Source: Pseudomonas sp. DY-1 (lineage in GTDB: Bacteria > Pseudomonadota > Gammaproteobacteria > Pseudomonadales > Pseudomonadaceae). Taken from it: a DNA stretch of 64,000 nucleotides. Shown one piece after another: positions 27,929-41,333 of this stretch. A program made the translations under genes and the position numbers. The DNA is taken from positions 3,038,001-3,102,000 of the forward strand of contig NZ_CP032616.1 in assembly GCF_003626975.1 (NCBI RefSeq), written 5' to 3'. The notes under the pieces were generated by a model. The model had not been told where the DNA came from. It did no database searches and was given only the letters and a program-made list of their open reading frames with translations. The number at the start of each line of letters is the position of its first letter. The stretch's first letter is position 1.

Positions 27929-29133
27929 GGGCGCACCTCTTCATCGAAGAAATCACTTTCGACGAATTCCACTTCCTCATTACCCAGATGGGTACGGCGT
28001 TCCCACTCGATACGCAGCAACAAGGCCAGGCTGACGCAGCAGATCACCAGGGAGCTGCCGCCATAGCTGAGGAATGGCAAGGTCAGGCCCTTGGTCGGCA
28101 GCAGACCGACGTTCACGCCGATGTTGATCAGTACCTGGCCGATCCAGAGGAAGGCCAGGCCGTAGGCCACGTAGGCGGAGAAATACTGACGCGATTTCTC
28201 GGCCCATAGACCGATGTAGAGGGCCCGGACGCTGACGAAGACGAACAGGCCGACAGTTGCCAGGGCACCTATCATCCCCAGCTCTTCAGCAAGCACGGCG
28301 AATACGAAATCGGTATGGGCCTCAGGCAGGTAGAACTGCTTCTGGATGCTGTTACCCAGGCCTACGCCGAACCATTCGCCTCGGCCGAAGGCGATCAACG
28401 CCTGGCTCAACTGATAGCCGGCACCGTACTGGTCGGCCCAGGGATCGACAAAGTTGGTCAGGCGCTGCATCCGGTAGCTCTGACTGGTCATGACCAGTAC
28501 GCCGGCGGCGAGCACCGCGCCGGCAAGGGGGATGAAGCGCACCAGGTTGATACCGCCAAGGAAGAGCATGGCGATACAAGAGCCAACCAGCACCACGGTG
28601 GCGCCGAAGTCCGGCTCGGCCAGCAACAGCACGGCAATCGGGCCCAGCACCAGCATCGGTTTGATGAAGCCGGTCAGCTTCTCACGCACTTCATCCTGGC
28701 GGCGCACCATGTAGCCAGCGATGAACATCACGGTAAACAGCTTGGCCAACTCGGAAGGCTGAAGGTTGAACAGGCCGAAACCGATCCAGCGCTTGGCGCC
28801 GTTGATCTCGCGACCGATGCCCGGCAGCAGCACCAACACCAGCAGGATGATGGCTGCCAGCATCAGCCGGGCGCCGTGACGCTGCCAGAAGGCCATGGGA
28901 ATCTGCAGGGTTATCAGACCAGCGCCAAGACCAATCGACAGATAAATCAGATGGCGAATCATGTGGTAAAGCGGGTTGCCGGATTGCGCCGCGGCAACTT
29001 CCGACGAGGCCGAAGTGATCATCACCAGGCCCAGGCCAAGCAGCGACAGGCAACCGGCCAACAGCGGAAAGTCGATGTCGATTCCGCGGCGGCTGCGCAG
29101 CGGTGACGGGGCGGCGAGCAGACGGGCCAGCAT
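27925..29133 (-). CDS. ftsW: Septal peptidoglycan polymerase FtsW (SEDS family)
   Basis: 402 residues with about ten transmembrane helices. FtsW is the SEDS glycosyltransferase that works with FtsI at the septum. Conserved stretches are NGAKRWIGFGLFNLQPSELAKL, LLAEPDFGATVVL (containing the catalytic Asp of the family), GAGYQLSQALIAFGRGEWFGVGLGNS and the C-terminal LPFLSYGGSSLV. The start codon shares a base with the murD stop codon (TGATG). Confidence 0.97.
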   Translation of the reverse strand: MLARLLAAPSPLRSRRGIDIDFPLLAGCLSLLGLGLVMITSASSEVAAAQSGNPLYHMIRHLIYLSIGLGAGLITLQIPMAFWQRHGARLMLAAIILLVLVLLPGIGREINGAKRWIGFGLFNLQPSELAKLFTVMFIAGYMVRRQDEVREKLTGFIKPMLVLGPIAVLLLAEPDFGATVVLVGSCIAMLFLGGINLVRFIPLAGAVLAAGVLVMTSQSYRMQRLTNFVDPWADQYGAGYQLSQALIAFGRGEWFGVGLGNSIQKQFYLPEAHTDFVFAVLAEELGMIGALATVGLFVFVSVRALYIGLWAEKSRQYFSAYVAYGLAFLWIGQVLINIGVNVGLLPTKGLTLPFLSYGGSSLVICCVSLALLLRIEWERRTHLGNEEVEFVESDFFDEEVRP

Positions 29134-30479
29134 CAGGCAAGTCCCTCCGCGGCCTGGGCGAAGAGGCGCCCGCGTTCTTCGAAGTTTTTGAACATGTCGA
29201 GGCTGGCACAGGCCGGCGACAGCAATACCGCATCTCCAGCTTCGGCCAGCTCAGAGCAGCGCTGTACAGCCTCATCCAGGGTCTTGACCCGTACCAGCGG
29301 CACGGAATCACCCAAAGCATCGGCGATCAGCTCGGCGTCACGCCCCAGCAGCACAACGGCGCGACAGAAGCGCGCCACCGGTGCCTTGAGGCCTGAGAAG
29401 TCAGCGCCCTTGCCATCGCCACCGGCGATCAGCACCAGCTTGCCACCAATGTCAGCCCCAAGGCCTTCGATTGCCGCGAGGGCCGCACCGACGTTGGTGG
29501 CCTTCGAGTCGTCATAGTAGGACACGCCACGCAGCTCGCGTACCCACTGGCAACGGTGAGCCAGACCGGGGAAGGTCCTCAGGGTGTCCAGCATGGGCTC
29601 GAACGGCAATCCCACTGCGTGCCCCAGGGCAAGCGCAGCCAGTGCGTTGGACTGGTTGTGGGCACCACGTACCTTCAGTTCGCGCACCGACATCAACTTG
29701 TCGAATTGATAGGCCAGGTACTTCTCGCCGTCTTCTTCGATAAGGCCGAAGGATTTGAAGTCAGGCTTGTTCAGCCCAAAAGACCAGCAGGGCAACTGGT
29801 CGGCTACCAGTGGCCGAGACAAGGCATCTCCGCGATTGACCACAATCTGGCGCGCGCCACGGAAGATGCGGTGCTTGGCCAGGTGGTAGGACTGCATGTC
29901 GGCATAGCGATCCATATGGTCTTCGCTGACATTCAGCACCGTCGCCACCTCGGCGTTCAGGCGATCCGTGGTTTCCAGTTGGAAGCTGGACAGCTCGAGC
30001 ACGTAGAGCTCAACGTCATCATTCAGCAGGTCCAGCGCCGGCGTGCCCAGGTTTCCGCCGACGGCAACGCGCTTGCCCGCCGCCCTGGCCATGTCGCCCA
30101 CCAGCGTCGTGACGGTGCTCTTGGCGTTCGAACCGGTAATGGCGACGATCGGCGCCTTGGCATTGCGAGTGAACAGCTCGATATCACCGGACAGTTTGGT
30201 GCCACGGCTTGCAGCCTCCTGCAGCGCTGGCGTTGCCACGGCGAGGCCGGGGCTCACGTAGAGCTCGCTCGCACGACTGAGGAAGTCCGGGTCGAGTTCG
30301 CCACAGCGCACTTCCACCTGCGGGAACTGGCTCCGCAGCGTCGCCAGTTCCGGCGGATTCGCGCGCGTATCAGCCACGGCAAACGGAACGCCCTGGCGCG
30401 CCAGGAAGCGCACCAGGGACATGCCGCTCTTGCCGAGGCCGACAACGATGCGGAACTGGTCGGAAGCGATCAACGTCAC
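29133..30479 (-). CDS. murD: UDP-N-acetylmuramoyl-L-alanine-D-glutamate ligase
   Basis: 448 residues. MurD adds D-Glu to UDP-MurNAc-L-Ala. The P-loop is GSNAKSTVTTLV (Ala in place of the more common Gly before Lys). NVSEDHMDRY and the C-terminal YDDSKATNVGAALAAIEGL are diagnostic. It follows mraY by 6 bases and overlaps ftsW by one. Confidence 0.97.
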   Translation of the reverse strand: MTLIASDQFRIVVGLGKSGMSLVRFLARQGVPFAVADTRANPPELATLRSQFPQVEVRCGELDPDFLSRASELYVSPGLAVATPALQEAASRGTKLSGDIELFTRNAKAPIVAITGSNAKSTVTTLVGDMARAAGKRVAVGGNLGTPALDLLNDDVELYVLELSSFQLETTDRLNAEVATVLNVSEDHMDRYADMQSYHLAKHRIFRGARQIVVNRGDALSRPLVADQLPCWSFGLNKPDFKSFGLIEEDGEKYLAYQFDKLMSVRELKVRGAHNQSNALAALALGHAVGLPFEPMLDTLRTFPGLAHRCQWVRELRGVSYYDDSKATNVGAALAAIEGLGADIGGKLVLIAGGDGKGADFSGLKAPVARFCRAVVLLGRDAELIADALGDSVPLVRVKTLDEAVQRCSELAEAGDAVLLSPACASLDMFKNFEERGRLFAQAAEGLA

Positions 30480-30485
30480 TCTCGG

Positions 30486-31568
30486 TTACCTCAGTTTCAG
30501 GGTGGCAAGGCCAACCAGGACCAGGATCACGGTGATGATCCAGAACCGTACGATGACCCGCGGTTCGGGCCAGCCTTTCAGCTCGAAGTGGTGATGGATA
30601 GGGGCCATGCGGAATACACGACGACCGGTCAGCTTGAACGAGGCGACCTGGATCATTACCGACAGCGTCTCCATGACGAACACGCCCCCCATGATGAACA
30701 GCACCACTTCCTGGCGCACGATCACAGCAATGGTTCCCAGCGCCGCCCCCAAAGCCAGGGCGCCCACGTCACCCATGAAGACCTGGGCCGGGTAGGTGTT
30801 GAACCAGAGGAAGCCGAGACCAGCGCCGACCAGGGCAGCACAGAACACGATCAGCTCGCCCGAGCCCGGCACGTAAGGAATCAGCAGGTATTCGGCAAAT
30901 TTGATGTTGCCCGACAGGTAGCAGAAGATCCCCAGCGCGCCGCCGACCATGACGGTGGGCATGATGGCCAGGCCATCAAGGCCGTCGGTCAGGTTCACCG
31001 CATTGCTGGAGCCCACGATCACGAAGTAGGTCAGCACCACGAATCCGATCCCCAGAGGGATCTCGATGTTCTTCACCAGCGGCAGGATCAGAGTGGTCTC
31101 GGCCGGAGTGCTCGCGGTGATATAAAGGAAGATCGCCGCGGCGATGCCGAACACCGACTGCCAGAAATACTTCCAGCGGCTAGGCAGGCCGCGGGAGTTC
31201 TTCTCGATCACTTTGCGATAGTCATCCACCCAACCGATGGCGCCGAAGGCCAGGGTCACGGCAAGCACTACCCAGACATAGCGGTTGGACAGGTCAGCCC
31301 AGAGCAGAGTGCTGATAGCGATGGCAGTCAGAATCAGCGCACCCCCCATGGTTGGCGTGCCGGATTTCGACAGGTGCGATTGCGGGCCGTCGTTACGCAC
31401 GGCCTGACCGATCTGGCGGATCTGCAGGGTGCGGATCATCCAGGGACCGAGCCAGAGTGACAGCGACAGCGCTGTCAGGACGCCGAGAATCCCGCGCAGG
31501 GTCAGGTATTGGAATACACCAAACCCTTTGTAGAACTGTTGCAGGTACTCAGCGAGCAGCAGCAGCAT
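30486..31568 (-). CDS. mraY: Phospho-MurNAc-pentapeptide translocase MraY
   Basis: 360 residues, polytopic. MraY makes lipid I from undecaprenyl phosphate and UDP-MurNAc-pentapeptide. Catalytic motifs seen are [13 protein letters not shown] (Asp pair), [16 protein letters not shown] and the histidine motif [16 protein letters not shown]. It lies 2 bases downstream of murF. Confidence 0.97.
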   Translation of the reverse strand: MLLLLAEYLQQFYKGFGVFQYLTLRGILGVLTALSLSLWLGPWMIRTLQIRQIGQAVRNDGPQSHLSKSGTPTMGGALILTAIAISTLLWADLSNRYVWVVLAVTLAFGAIGWVDDYRKVIEKNSRGLPSRWKYFWQSVFGIAAAIFLYITASTPAETTLILPLVKNIEIPLGIGFVVLTYFVIVGSSNAVNLTDGLDGLAIMPTVMVGGALGIFCYLSGNIKFAEYLLIPYVPGSGELIVFCAALVGAGLGFLWFNTYPAQVFMGDVGALALGAALGTIAVIVRQEVVLFIMGGVFVMETLSVMIQVASFKLTGRRVFRMAPIHHHFELKGWPEPRVIVRFWIITVILVLVGLATLKLR

Positions 31569-31570
31569 GA

Positions 31571-32935
31571 TTAGTGAGCCTCCCCCGTCCCGCAGAATGC
31601 CGCGACGACTTTGTCCATCGCCGCGCTGCGAGAGCCTTTGATCAGAATTGTGGTGTTTGCATCCTGCTCGCTGACCAGCGCCTGAATCAGGCTGGCCTGG
31701 TCGGCAAAGTGGCGCCCCTGGGAACCGAAGGCAGTGACGGCATGCGCCATCAGCGGGCCCACGGCGTACAGGGCACTGACCTTGCCGCGAGCATATTCGC
31801 CAACCTCGCGATGGCCTTGTTCGGCCCAGTCGCCAAGCTCGCCCATATCTCCGAGCACCAGGACGGTGCGACCGGAAAAGCCGGCGAGTATATCAACGGC
31901 GGCCAGCATCGACGCGGGGTTGGCGTTGTAGCTGTCGTCGATTACGCGCATGCCGCTGGTGGCGAGCTGCGCTACGGCGCGGCCTTTGACAGGCTGCAGG
32001 TTTTCCAGGCCGGCCTTGATCCCGACCAGCGGCACGCCAAGGGCGTGAGCTGCAGCGGCTGCGGCCAGTGCATTGGCGACGTTGTGCGCCCCCAACAGGT
32101 TGAGCTGTATGTTCGCTTCGCCGGCCACGCCACGAAGGCGGAAGGCCATGCATCCACGGGCATCACGGGCCAGGTTCTCGGCTCGCAGGTCCGCACTGGC
32201 ATCAGCAAGGGCGAAGCTCAGCACTTTGCGACCGGCTGCACGCTTGTGCCAGATCGCAAAGGCACGGTCATCACGATTGAGGATTGCCACACCATCAGCA
32301 GGCAGCCCTTCCAGAATCTCGCCCTTGGCCTCGACGATCCTTTCCGGACCACCGAACTCGCCCACATGGGCAGTACCGGCGTTATTGACGATTGCAACCT
32401 GTGGCCGGGTCAGCCCGACGGTGTAGAGAATTTCACCGACGCGCGAAGCGCCCAGCTCGATCACGGCACTGTCGTGCTCGGAGCCAAGCTCCAGAAGGGT
32501 CAGGGGCACGCCAAGATCGTTGTTCAGGTTGCCACGGGTGGCCAGCACGGAACCCTGGGTACGCAGGATGCTGGCGAGCATCTCCTTGACCGTGGTCTTG
32601 CCGCTGGAGCCCGTTACCGCGGCTACGCGACCGGTAAAACCGTCGCGATTGTAGGCGCCCAGACGTCCGAGGCCTTCGCGAGTGTCGGCAACCAGGAGTT
32701 GCGGGATCGGAGCATCCGCCACCTTGCGCTGTACGAGGGCTGCGACGGCGCCCCTGGCAGCTACGTCGGCGAGATAGTCATGGCCGTCGAAACGCGGGCC
32801 GACCAGCGCAATGAACAGCTGCCCGGCTTCGATCTTGCGGCTATCACTGGAAACACCGCCGAAAGCAACGTCGGTGCCCACCAACTCTGCCTGCAATGGC
32901 TCGAGCAGCTCAGACAACAGGAAGGGTTTAATCAT
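31571..32935 (-). CDS. murF: UDP-MurNAc-tripeptide-D-alanyl-D-alanine ligase
   Basis: 454 residues from the ATG at 32935 ([15 protein letters not shown]), the family N-terminus. MurF adds D-Ala-D-Ala to the UDP-tripeptide. P-loop [43 protein letters not shown] near the C-terminus. The start lies within the last codons of murE (8-base overlap). Confidence 0.96.
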   Translation of the reverse strand: MIKPFLLSELLEPLQAELVGTDVAFGGVSSDSRKIEAGQLFIALVGPRFDGHDYLADVAARGAVAALVQRKVADAPIPQLLVADTREGLGRLGAYNRDGFTGRVAAVTGSSGKTTVKEMLASILRTQGSVLATRGNLNNDLGVPLTLLELGSEHDSAVIELGASRVGEILYTVGLTRPQVAIVNNAGTAHVGEFGGPERIVEAKGEILEGLPADGVAILNRDDRAFAIWHKRAAGRKVLSFALADASADLRAENLARDARGCMAFRLRGVAGEANIQLNLLGAHNVANALAAAAAAHALGVPLVGIKAGLENLQPVKGRAVAQLATSGMRVIDDSYNANPASMLAAVDILAGFSGRTVLVLGDMGELGDWAEQGHREVGEYARGKVSALYAVGPLMAHAVTAFGSQGRHFADQASLIQALVSEQDANTTILIKGSRSAAMDKVVAAFCGTGEAH

Positions 32936-34390
32936 GGGGCATCTCCCAGGCATCCAGTGCCTTGGCGGCCTCATCGAGATCGGAGAAGGAATGACGCACG
33001 CCGGCGATTTCCTGGTAATCCTCATGGCCTTTGCCCGCCAGCAGCACGACGTCGTCCATGCCAGCGGCGCCTATCAACCGGGCAATTGCCAAGCCACGAC
33101 CAGCGACGAACTCGACCTTGTCCACGGCAACGAATCCGGGACGAATGTCATCGAAGATCTGAGAGGGGTCTTCAGTGCGCGGGTTGTCGTCAGTTACCAG
33201 TACCCGATCAGCCAACTGCTCGGCGACGGCCGCCATGATCGGGCGCTTGCCGCGATCACGATCGCCTCCACAGCCGAACAGGCAAAGCAGATTGCCGCGG
33301 ACATGGGGACGCAAGGCTTGCAAGACCTTCTCCAGGGCATCCGGCGTGTGCGCGTAGTCCACGACCACCAGAGGCTTCTCGCCTCCGCCAAGGCGCTGCA
33401 TGCGACCGACGGGGCCCTGCAATGACGGCAGGACGCGCAGCACATCCACCAGCGGGTAATCCATGGCAAGCAGTGCACCAACCACTGCCAAAAGGTTGCT
33501 CAGGTTGAAACGACCCAGTAACGGACTGCGCAGCAGGCCTTCACCCTGGTGGGTAACCAGCTGGGCGCGGACGCCGTGATCGTCGAAGTGAGCTTCGCGG
33601 CAATAAATGAATGCACTGGAGTCTTCCAGGCTATAGCTGAACAGCCGCGATTCATGGTGTTCCGCCGCTAGTTGACGCCCGAACTCGTCATCCAGGTTGA
33701 TCACCCGGGCACGCAGGTTGGGCCAGCTGAACAGCTTGGCCTTGGCAGCCGCGTAGGCCTCCATGGAACCGTGGTAGTCCAGGTGGTCACGGGAGAGGTT
33801 GGTGAACGCTGCCACGTCGAAATCCAGCGCGGCAACTCGCCCTTGCTCAAGGCCATGGGACGAAACTTCCATAGCTACGGCACGCGCACCGGCCTGCTTC
33901 AGATTGGCCAGCGTGGCTTGCACGGCGAGCGGATCAGGCGTTGTATGGCGGCCGCTTTCCAGCTCGCCATAGAAACCGGTTCCCAGGGTGCCGACTATGC
34001 CGCAGCGCTCGCCCAACTGGTCGAGCGCCTGGGCCAACAGCTGGCTGACACTGGTCTTGCCGTTGGTTCCGGTGACGCCAACCAGGCGCAGGGCGCGGCT
34101 GGGCTCGCCATAGAAGCGACCGGCAATGGCCGACAGCTGGTTGGCCAGGCCTTTGATGGCAATGAGTTCGGCGCCAGCGACTTCGGGAACTTCGGCACCG
34201 ACAGCCTCATAGGCGACGGCGACGGCTCCGCGAGCCACGGCATCGGCGATATGCGCGCGACCGTCGTGCTGGGCACCGGGAATGGCCAGGAACAGATCAC
34301 CCGGACGCACCTTGCGGCTATCCAGGGTCAGTTCACGAATCAACGTGGCGCTTTGCGCCTGGGACAGTAATTGGTTCAGTGGCATGGGCA

Positions 34391-34391
<1 letters not shown>
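32928..34391 (-). CDS. murE: UDP-MurNAc-L-Ala-D-Glu:meso-diaminopimelate ligase
   Basis: 487 residues. MurE adds the third residue of the stem peptide. The motif DDNPRTEDP shows that the substrate is meso-diaminopimelate rather than lysine. P-loop GTNGKTSVSQLLA; ACC-type ribosyl and UDP-binding N-domain LTLDSRKVRPGDLFLAI. The start shares a base with the ftsI stop codon (TGATG at 34393-34389). Confidence 0.97.
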
Positions 34392-36410
<2,019 letters not shown>

Positions 36411-36414
<4 letters not shown>

Positions 36415-37358
36415 CGCAGCTTCTCCGCCACACGCATGACAGCGCTGCGCGAGCGCGGATTAGCCTTGAGCTCTTCGTCGGAAGCGTACTGCGGCTTGCC
36501 GAGCAGTTTCAGGCGCGGCTCGAAGGTAGCCAAACGGACAGGCAAGTCGCGGGGAAGCTTGTCGGCCTCGCCCTTGGCGTGCCTGCGCATGAACTGCTTG
36601 ACGATACGGTCTTCCAGAGAATGGAAGCTGATCACCACCAGCCGACCACCGACAGCGAGCGCCTCGAGCGCGGCATCCAGTCCCTGCTCCAGGTCGCCCA
36701 ACTCATTGTTGACGTGAATGCGAATACCCTGGAATGCGCGGGTCGCAGGGTTCTTGCCCTTCTCCCACGCGGGATTGGCAACCGTCAGCACTGCCGCCAA
36801 GTCGGCAGTCCGCTCGAAAGGTTTCTCAGCACGGCGCTGCACGACGGCACGAGCCATGCGCTTGGCGAAGCGCTCTTCGCCATAGTCCTTGAATACACGG
36901 GCGATTTCGTCCTCGCTGGCACTGGCAATCCACTGCGCAGCGCTTTGGCCACGATCAGGGTTCATGCGCATATCCAGCGGGCCGTCGTTCAGGAAGCTGA
37001 AACCACGTTCCGGGTCATCAAGCTGCGGGGACGACACACCAAGGTCGAGCAGAACGCCGTCCACCTGCCCGCCGAGTGCACGCGCGCGCACTTCGTCGCC
37101 AAGCTCGGCAAAGCTCCTTTGCACAATGACAAAGCGGCCGTCATCGGCCGCCAGAGCTTGCCCAGTCGCAATCGCTTGCGGGTCTTTATCGAACCCCAGC
37201 AAGCGACCTCCGGGCCCAAGCCGCTCCAGAATGAGCCGACTGTGCCCGCCACGCCCGAATGTGCCATCCAGGTAGCAGCCATCTGCGCGCAGGGCGAGGC
37301 CTTCCACTGCTTCTTCAAGCAGTACGGTGATATGGCGGAAGCTGCTGGTTGCGCTCAC
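36411..37358 (-). CDS. rsmH: 16S rRNA (cytosine(1402)-N4)-methyltransferase RsmH
   Basis: 315 residues. It methylates C1402 of 16S rRNA with S-adenosylmethionine; the partner RsmI is encoded about 1.2 kb upstream. [13 protein letters not shown], the SAM-binding [34 protein letters not shown] and [16 protein letters not shown] are conserved. The start codon is GTG at 37358, overlapping the mraZ stop (GTGA). Confidence 0.96.
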
Positions 37359-37810
37359 AGGATCAGGTCACGTAGTTCATCCGGCAAACCGCCGGGTTGT
37401 TTGATTGCCATGAGGTCAGCCTCGGAAATCGCAGTCCAGGCATCCTCATCCCACAGTTGAAACTTGTTCAGTTGGCCGACCAGCATGGCTCGCTTATCCA
37501 ATCCGGCATGCTCGCGCAGGCGCGGAGGAACCAGAAAGCGCCCAGCGCTATCCAGCTCCAGGTCAACGGCATTACCGATCAGCAGGCGTTGCAGGCGGCG
37601 AGTTTCTTCGCGCAGAGAAGGTAGCTCTCTCAGCTTGGCCTCGATGAGCTCCCATTCAGGCAGGGGGTAGACAGTCAAACAGGGATCGACGGCGTCGATA
37701 GTGACGATGAGCTGCCCACCACAACGCGAAACGAGCTCGTCCCGATACCGACTTGGCATCGCGAGTCGCCCTTTGGCGTCGAGACTGATGGCGTTAGCTC
37801 CGCGAAACAA
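37355..37810 (-). CDS. mraZ: Transcriptional regulator MraZ
   Basis: 151 residues, the P. aeruginosa MraZ length. It is a DNA-binding protein with two AbrB-like SpoVT folds: [25 protein letters not shown] and [23 protein letters not shown]. The start codon is TTG at 37810 (family N-terminus MFRGAN), with GGGGAAG 7 bases upstream; no ATG or GTG is usable at this point. It is the first gene of the dcw cluster. Three MraZ repeats lie upstream, so autoregulation is expected. Confidence 0.94.
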   Translation of the reverse strand: MFRGANAISLDAKGRLAMPSRYRDELVSRCGGQLIVTIDAVDPCLTVYPLPEWELIEAKLRELPSLREETRRLQRLLIGNAVDLELDSAGRFLVPPRLREHAGLDKRAMLVGQLNKFQLWDEDAWTAISEADLMAIKQPGGLPDELRDLIL

Positions 37811-37850
37811 GGCTGCGCTTCCCCTTTTGATTGGCTTTCCTTGCCAGTAA

Positions 37851-37880
37851 ATCCCACTTCTACCCACTTCGCTCCACTTC
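37851..37880 (-). promoter_or_regulatory. MraZ operator: three 10-bp tandem repeats
   Basis: Read on the minus strand: GAAGTGGAGC, GAAGTGGGTA, GAAGTGGGAT, that is GTGG(A/G)G-type boxes in exact 10-bp register. This is the arrangement MraZ is known to bind upstream of its own gene. The repeats start about 6 bases after the -10 hexamer, so bound MraZ would block the transcription start. Confidence 0.88.
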
Positions 37881-37885
37881 CGCAC

Positions 37886-37915
37886 ACTATAGAAATGCGC
37901 CAGCCCCACCGTCAA
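37886..37915 (-). promoter_or_regulatory. Sigma70-like promoter of the dcw cluster
   Basis: TTGACG (37915-37910) and TATAGT (37891-37886) on the minus strand, separated by 18 bases and immediately upstream of the MraZ repeats. Confidence 0.75.
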
Positions 37916-38133
37916 GGCACGCAAAAGCGGAAAACTCCTTACAGGACGGCAATTTAGCGAGGTTTCGGAAGGTATTGGGACGGTTTCAGCGGAGCAAGGG
38001 GGGAGCAAAATCCAGCACTTACAAGACACTGAACTTCGAACTTAAAGTAATTTGTTAAGAGTAAGATCTTTTCGGCATTTCGAAGGAGGGACAAAGAACG
38101 CGGAAGAGCTAACGCGAAGAGAAGGAAAAGCAG

Positions 38134-38488
38134 AGAGTCGATCTGTAAGCCGGGTTCTGTCGAGGACAGTCATTCATCTACGGCTGCCATCACTGACAGC
38201 CTTTAGCAACCTACCCGAATCCGACGCGGGCCACGCCATGGATTCCTATTTGGTCTTGCTCCGAGTGGGGTTTGCCTAGCCACGAACTGTTACCAGTCGT
38301 GCGGTGCGCTCTTACCGCACCTTTTCACCCTTACCGGCGCTTGCGCGCTTAGGCGGTTATTTTCTGCGGCACTTTCCGTAGGCTTGCGCCTCCCAGGCGT
38401 TACCTGGCACTCCGCCCTATGGAGCCCGGACTTTCCTCCCTCTCAAAATCGTAGAACGAAATGAGACAGCGACTGTCCGATCGACTCT
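38134..38488 (-). ncRNA. rnpB: RNase P RNA (class A)
   Basis: About 355 nt. RNase P RNA is the catalytic subunit that removes tRNA 5' leaders. The conserved 5' core GAGGAAAGTCCGGGCTCC, then CGCCTGG, GGTAAGGGTGAAA, GGTGCGGTAAGAGCGCACC and the 3' part ending AGAACCCGGCTTACAGATC match bacterial type A RNA. The terminal AGAGTCGATC / GATCGACTCT pair closes helix P1 and sets both ends. It lies between rsmI and mraZ, its place in P. aeruginosa. Confidence 0.96.
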
Positions 38489-38497
38489 CCGCCGACA

Positions 38498-38526
38498 AGG
38501 TTAACGGCAGGCGCCCTCAAGAACAA
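38498..38526 (-). promoter_or_regulatory. Candidate rnpB promoter
   Basis: On the minus strand TTGTTC (38526-38521) and TAACCT (38503-38498) are 17 bases apart and end 9 bases before the RNA 5' end. The -35 box lies 3 bases past the rsmI stop codon. Confidence 0.5.
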
Positions 38527-38528
38527 GC

Positions 38529-39401
38529 TCAGGAATCGGCCTGGCGCTCCAACGCGGCTTGATACAACAGGTTCTTGCGCACACCCGTGATCTCCGCAGC
38601 CAAGGCGGCAGCCCGCTTGACCGGCAATTCGGCCAGAAGCAGATCCAGCACTCGCAATGCTTCCGCGCTCAATGCGCCCTCGCCCTCCGGCGCCTGCCAG
38701 CCGCCGACCAAGACCACGCACTCACCCCGCTGCTGGTTCGAGTCCGCCGCCACCCAGCCACACAATTCTTCCAATGGCGCCCCCTTCAAGGTCTCGAAGG
38801 TCTTGGTCAGCTCCCTTGCCAGCACTGCAGGACGGTCGCCACCGAATACGCCACGCATGTCCTCCAGGGACTCCAGGAGACGATGAGGCGCTTCATAGAA
38901 GATGAGCGTTCGCGGCTCCTCCTTTAAGGCCTCCAGCCGCCCACGACGAGCAGTCGTCTTGGCAGGCAGAAAACCCTCGAAGATGAATCGATCCGAAGGC
39001 AGGCCAGCGGACGACAGCGCCGCGATGAGCGCACAGGCGCCCGGCACGGGCACAACAGGAATGCCTGCCGCACGGGCTTGACGCACCAAATGGAACCCCG
39101 GGTCGGAAATCAGCGGAGTACCCGCGTCGGAAATCAGCGCCACATCATCCCCGGCCTGCAGACGCGCCAGGAAGCGCCCGCCCTGGTCGCGCTCGTTGTG
39201 CTCATGGCAGGCCGCCAGCGGCGTTTCTATGCCGAAGTGCTGCAATAGACGAACCGAGTGACGCGTATCCTCGGCAGCGACCAGGCTCACCTCCTTAAGC
39301 ACCCGCAGGGCCCGAGCAGTGATGTCGTCGAGGTTGCCGATGGGCGTTGCGACCACATAAAGCGTGCCGACCGCACTGCCGCTAGCGGGAGAAAGAGTCA
39401 C
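38529..39401 (-). CDS. rsmI: 16S rRNA (cytidine(1402)-2'-O)-methyltransferase RsmI
   Basis: 290 residues. It 2'-O-methylates C1402, the same nucleotide modified by RsmH. It has the tetrapyrrole-methylase fold: [53 protein letters not shown] and [15 protein letters not shown]. The start is GTG at 39401 with GAGGTG just upstream; a longer reading frame to 39656 lacks family sequence. It is divergent from lpoA. Confidence 0.95.
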   Translation of the reverse strand: MTLSPASGSAVGTLYVVATPIGNLDDITARALRVLKEVSLVAAEDTRHSVRLLQHFGIETPLAACHEHNERDQGGRFLARLQAGDDVALISDAGTPLISDPGFHLVRQARAAGIPVVPVPGACALIAALSSAGLPSDRFIFEGFLPAKTTARRGRLEALKEEPRTLIFYEAPHRLLESLEDMRGVFGGDRPAVLARELTKTFETLKGAPLEELCGWVAADSNQQRGECVVLVGGWQAPEGEGALSAEALRVLDLLLAELPVKRAAALAAEITGVRKNLLYQAALERQADS

Positions 39402-39521
39402 AAGGCACCTCGGAAAAGACTGAAAGCGCGCATTGTATCCCGATTCACCGGCCCGACATCGCGCCTCAACCGGGGCTTGGGTACAATCGCACCTTTCTTT
39501 AACGAGTATCGGGACCGATAA

Positions 39522-41333
39522 ATGATCGCTTGCCTGCGTCCGCTCTCCGCCCTCTGCCTCGCTGGCCTGCTGGCTGCCTGCGCCAGTTCGCCCTCGTCCA
39601 GCCTTGGCGAACTGCCCCGCACGCCCCAGGCCAGCATCGAGCAACTGCTGCAGCAAGCCAGCGAAGCCAAGCCAGAAGAGGCCGTGCTGCTCCGCCTATC
39701 TGCTGCCGACCTCGCCTACAAGCAGCAGGACATCGGCCGCTCGGCTCGTATCCTGGAACAGATCCCGCTGGACAGCATGAAGCCAGCGCAGCAGATCTTC
39801 GCCAGCACCCTGGCCGCCGAACTGGCAATGGCCCGCAACCAGCCCAAGAGCGCCCTGAAGGCCCTAAGCCACCCGAGCCTCGAGCACCTCGCCGAACTTC
39901 CCGTTGACCAGCAGGTGCGCACCCAACTGATTCGCGCCCGCGCCCTGGAAGCCGACGACCAACCCCTCGCAGCCGCTCGCGAGCGCGTATTCATCGCCCC
40001 ACTACTGAGCGGCGAAGCCGCCAGCAGCAACCACGAAGCCATCTGGGCGCTGGTCTCCAGCCTCCCACTCGATCAACTGCAAGGTGGGGGCGACAAGGAT
40101 CTGGCCGGCTGGCTTGAACTGGCGCGCCTGACCAAGACCTCCTCGACGCTGGAACAGCAACAAGCCGCCATCGACAACTGGCGCGCACAGAATCCAGACC
40201 ATCCGGCCGCCAAACAATTGCCCCAAGCCCTGACCAAGCTGAAAGAAATTGCCGGTCAGCCACTGACCAAGATCGCCTTGCTGCTACCTCAGGAAGGCCA
40301 GCTGGCTTCAGTCTCTCGCGCCCTGCGGGATGGATTCCTGGCAGCCCACTACCAGGCCAAGCAAGCCGGACAGCCGCAACCGACCATCGAAATCTACGAC
40401 AGCTCCAAGTTGACTTCCATCGACGACTTCTACCGCCAGGCTCAAGCTGATGGCGTGCAGCTTGTCGTGGGTCCGCTTGAGAAGCCGCTCGTCAAACAGC
40501 TCAGCACGCGCGAGCAACTCCCGATCACCACTCTCGCCCTGAACTACAGCGACTCCGGCCAGGAAGCCCCTGCCCAGCTATTCCAATTCGGCCTTGCAGC
40601 CGAAGACGAAGCCCGCGAAGTAGCCCGCCGCGCCTGGGCCGATGGCATGCGCAGTGCCGTTGCGCTGGTCCCCCGCAGCGAGTGGGGCGATCGCGTACTG
40701 CGCGCGTTCCAGCAGAGCTGGCAAGCCGAAGGTGGCCGCCTGATCGCTGCAGAACACGTTGACCAGCCAGTAGCCCTGGCCCAACAGATCGCCGACCTGT
40801 TCCAACTCCGCCAGAGTGAAGCGCGTGCCAAGCGCTTGCAGGGCACCCTGGGTGTTCCGGTAGCTGCCCAACCGGCGCGCCGCCAGGACGTCGACTTCAT
40901 ATTCCTCGCCGCAACGCCGCAGCAAGCCCAGCAGATCAAGCCGACGCTGGCCTTCCAGTACGCAGGCGACGTGCCCGTCTACGCCACCTCCCACCTCTAT
41001 TCGGCGAGCAATGACCCGGCCCAGTACCAGGATCTCAACGGCATTCGTTTCTGCGAAACACCCTGGCTACTGAACGGCGACGACCCGCTCCGCCAGCAGG
41101 TAGGCAGCCAATGGCCCCAGGCCGGTGGCAGCCTGGGCCGCCTCTATGCAATGGGTGCCGATGCCTATCGCCTGGCTCCGCGCCTGGCACAGCTGAAGGC
41201 CCTGCCGGAAACCCAGGTGGATGGCCTTTCCGGCCGCCTCAGCCTCAACCCCGCCCGTCGCGTCGAGCGCCAGCTTCCCTGGGCCGAGTTCCGCGACGGG
41301 CAAGTGCAGCCCCTGAAAGACAGCGACTCTTGA
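39522..41333 (+). CDS. lpoA: Penicillin-binding protein activator lipoprotein LpoA
   Basis: 603 residues. The lipoprotein signal peptide ends with lipobox LLAAC (Cys20), so the protein is lipid-anchored in the outer membrane. The N-terminal half is TPR-like helical repeats. The C-terminal half is a periplasmic-binding-type fold ([51 protein letters not shown]). LpoA stimulates the class A synthase PBP1a. It is the first gene of lpoA-yraN-gmhA-dolP, the same order as E. coli yraM-yraN-diaA-yraP. Confidence 0.92.
   Translation: MIACLRPLSALCLAGLLAACASSPSSSLGELPRTPQASIEQLLQQASEAKPEEAVLLRLSAADLAYKQQDIGRSARILEQIPLDSMKPAQQIFASTLAAELAMARNQPKSALKALSHPSLEHLAELPVDQQVRTQLIRARALEADDQPLAAARERVFIAPLLSGEAASSNHEAIWALVSSLPLDQLQGGGDKDLAGWLELARLTKTSSTLEQQQAAIDNWRAQNPDHPAAKQLPQALTKLKEIAGQPLTKIALLLPQEGQLASVSRALRDGFLAAHYQAKQAGQPQPTIEIYDSSKLTSIDDFYRQAQADGVQLVVGPLEKPLVKQLSTREQLPITTLALNYSDSGQEAPAQLFQFGLAAEDEAREVARRAWADGMRSAVALVPRSEWGDRVLRAFQQSWQAEGGRLIAAEHVDQPVALAQQIADLFQLRQSEARAKRLQGTLGVPVAAQPARRQDVDFIFLAATPQQAQQIKPTLAFQYAGDVPVYATSHLYSASNDPAQYQDLNGIRFCETPWLLNGDDPLRQQVGSQWPQAGGSLGRLYAMGADAYRLAPRLAQLKALPETQVDGLSGRLSLNPARRVERQLPWAEFRDGQVQPLKDSDS

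Larger units (their letters stand above)
37811..38133. other. Leader and promoter spacer between rnpB and mraZ
   Basis: 323 bases with no gene. The mraZ-proximal third holds the ribosome site, the three operator repeats (37851-37880) and the sigma70-like promoter. The rest (about 37920-38133), containing GGAAAACTCCTTACAGG and an A/T-richer stretch near 38020-38060, shows nothing I can name. It includes the 3' flank of rnpB. Confidence 0.6.

Noticed and set aside
36579..37460. Plus-strand open frames opposite rsmH, murE and the other dcw genes
   Set aside because: All are mirror frames of tightly packed, overlapping minus-strand genes.
37811..38029. N-terminal extension of mraZ to an upstream ATG at 38029
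   Set aside because: It would place the promoter and MraZ repeats inside the coding region. The family begins at the TTG at 37810.
38134..38488. Small open frames over the RNase P RNA
   Set aside because: The sequence is rnpB with conserved core and P1 pairing; the frames are accidental.
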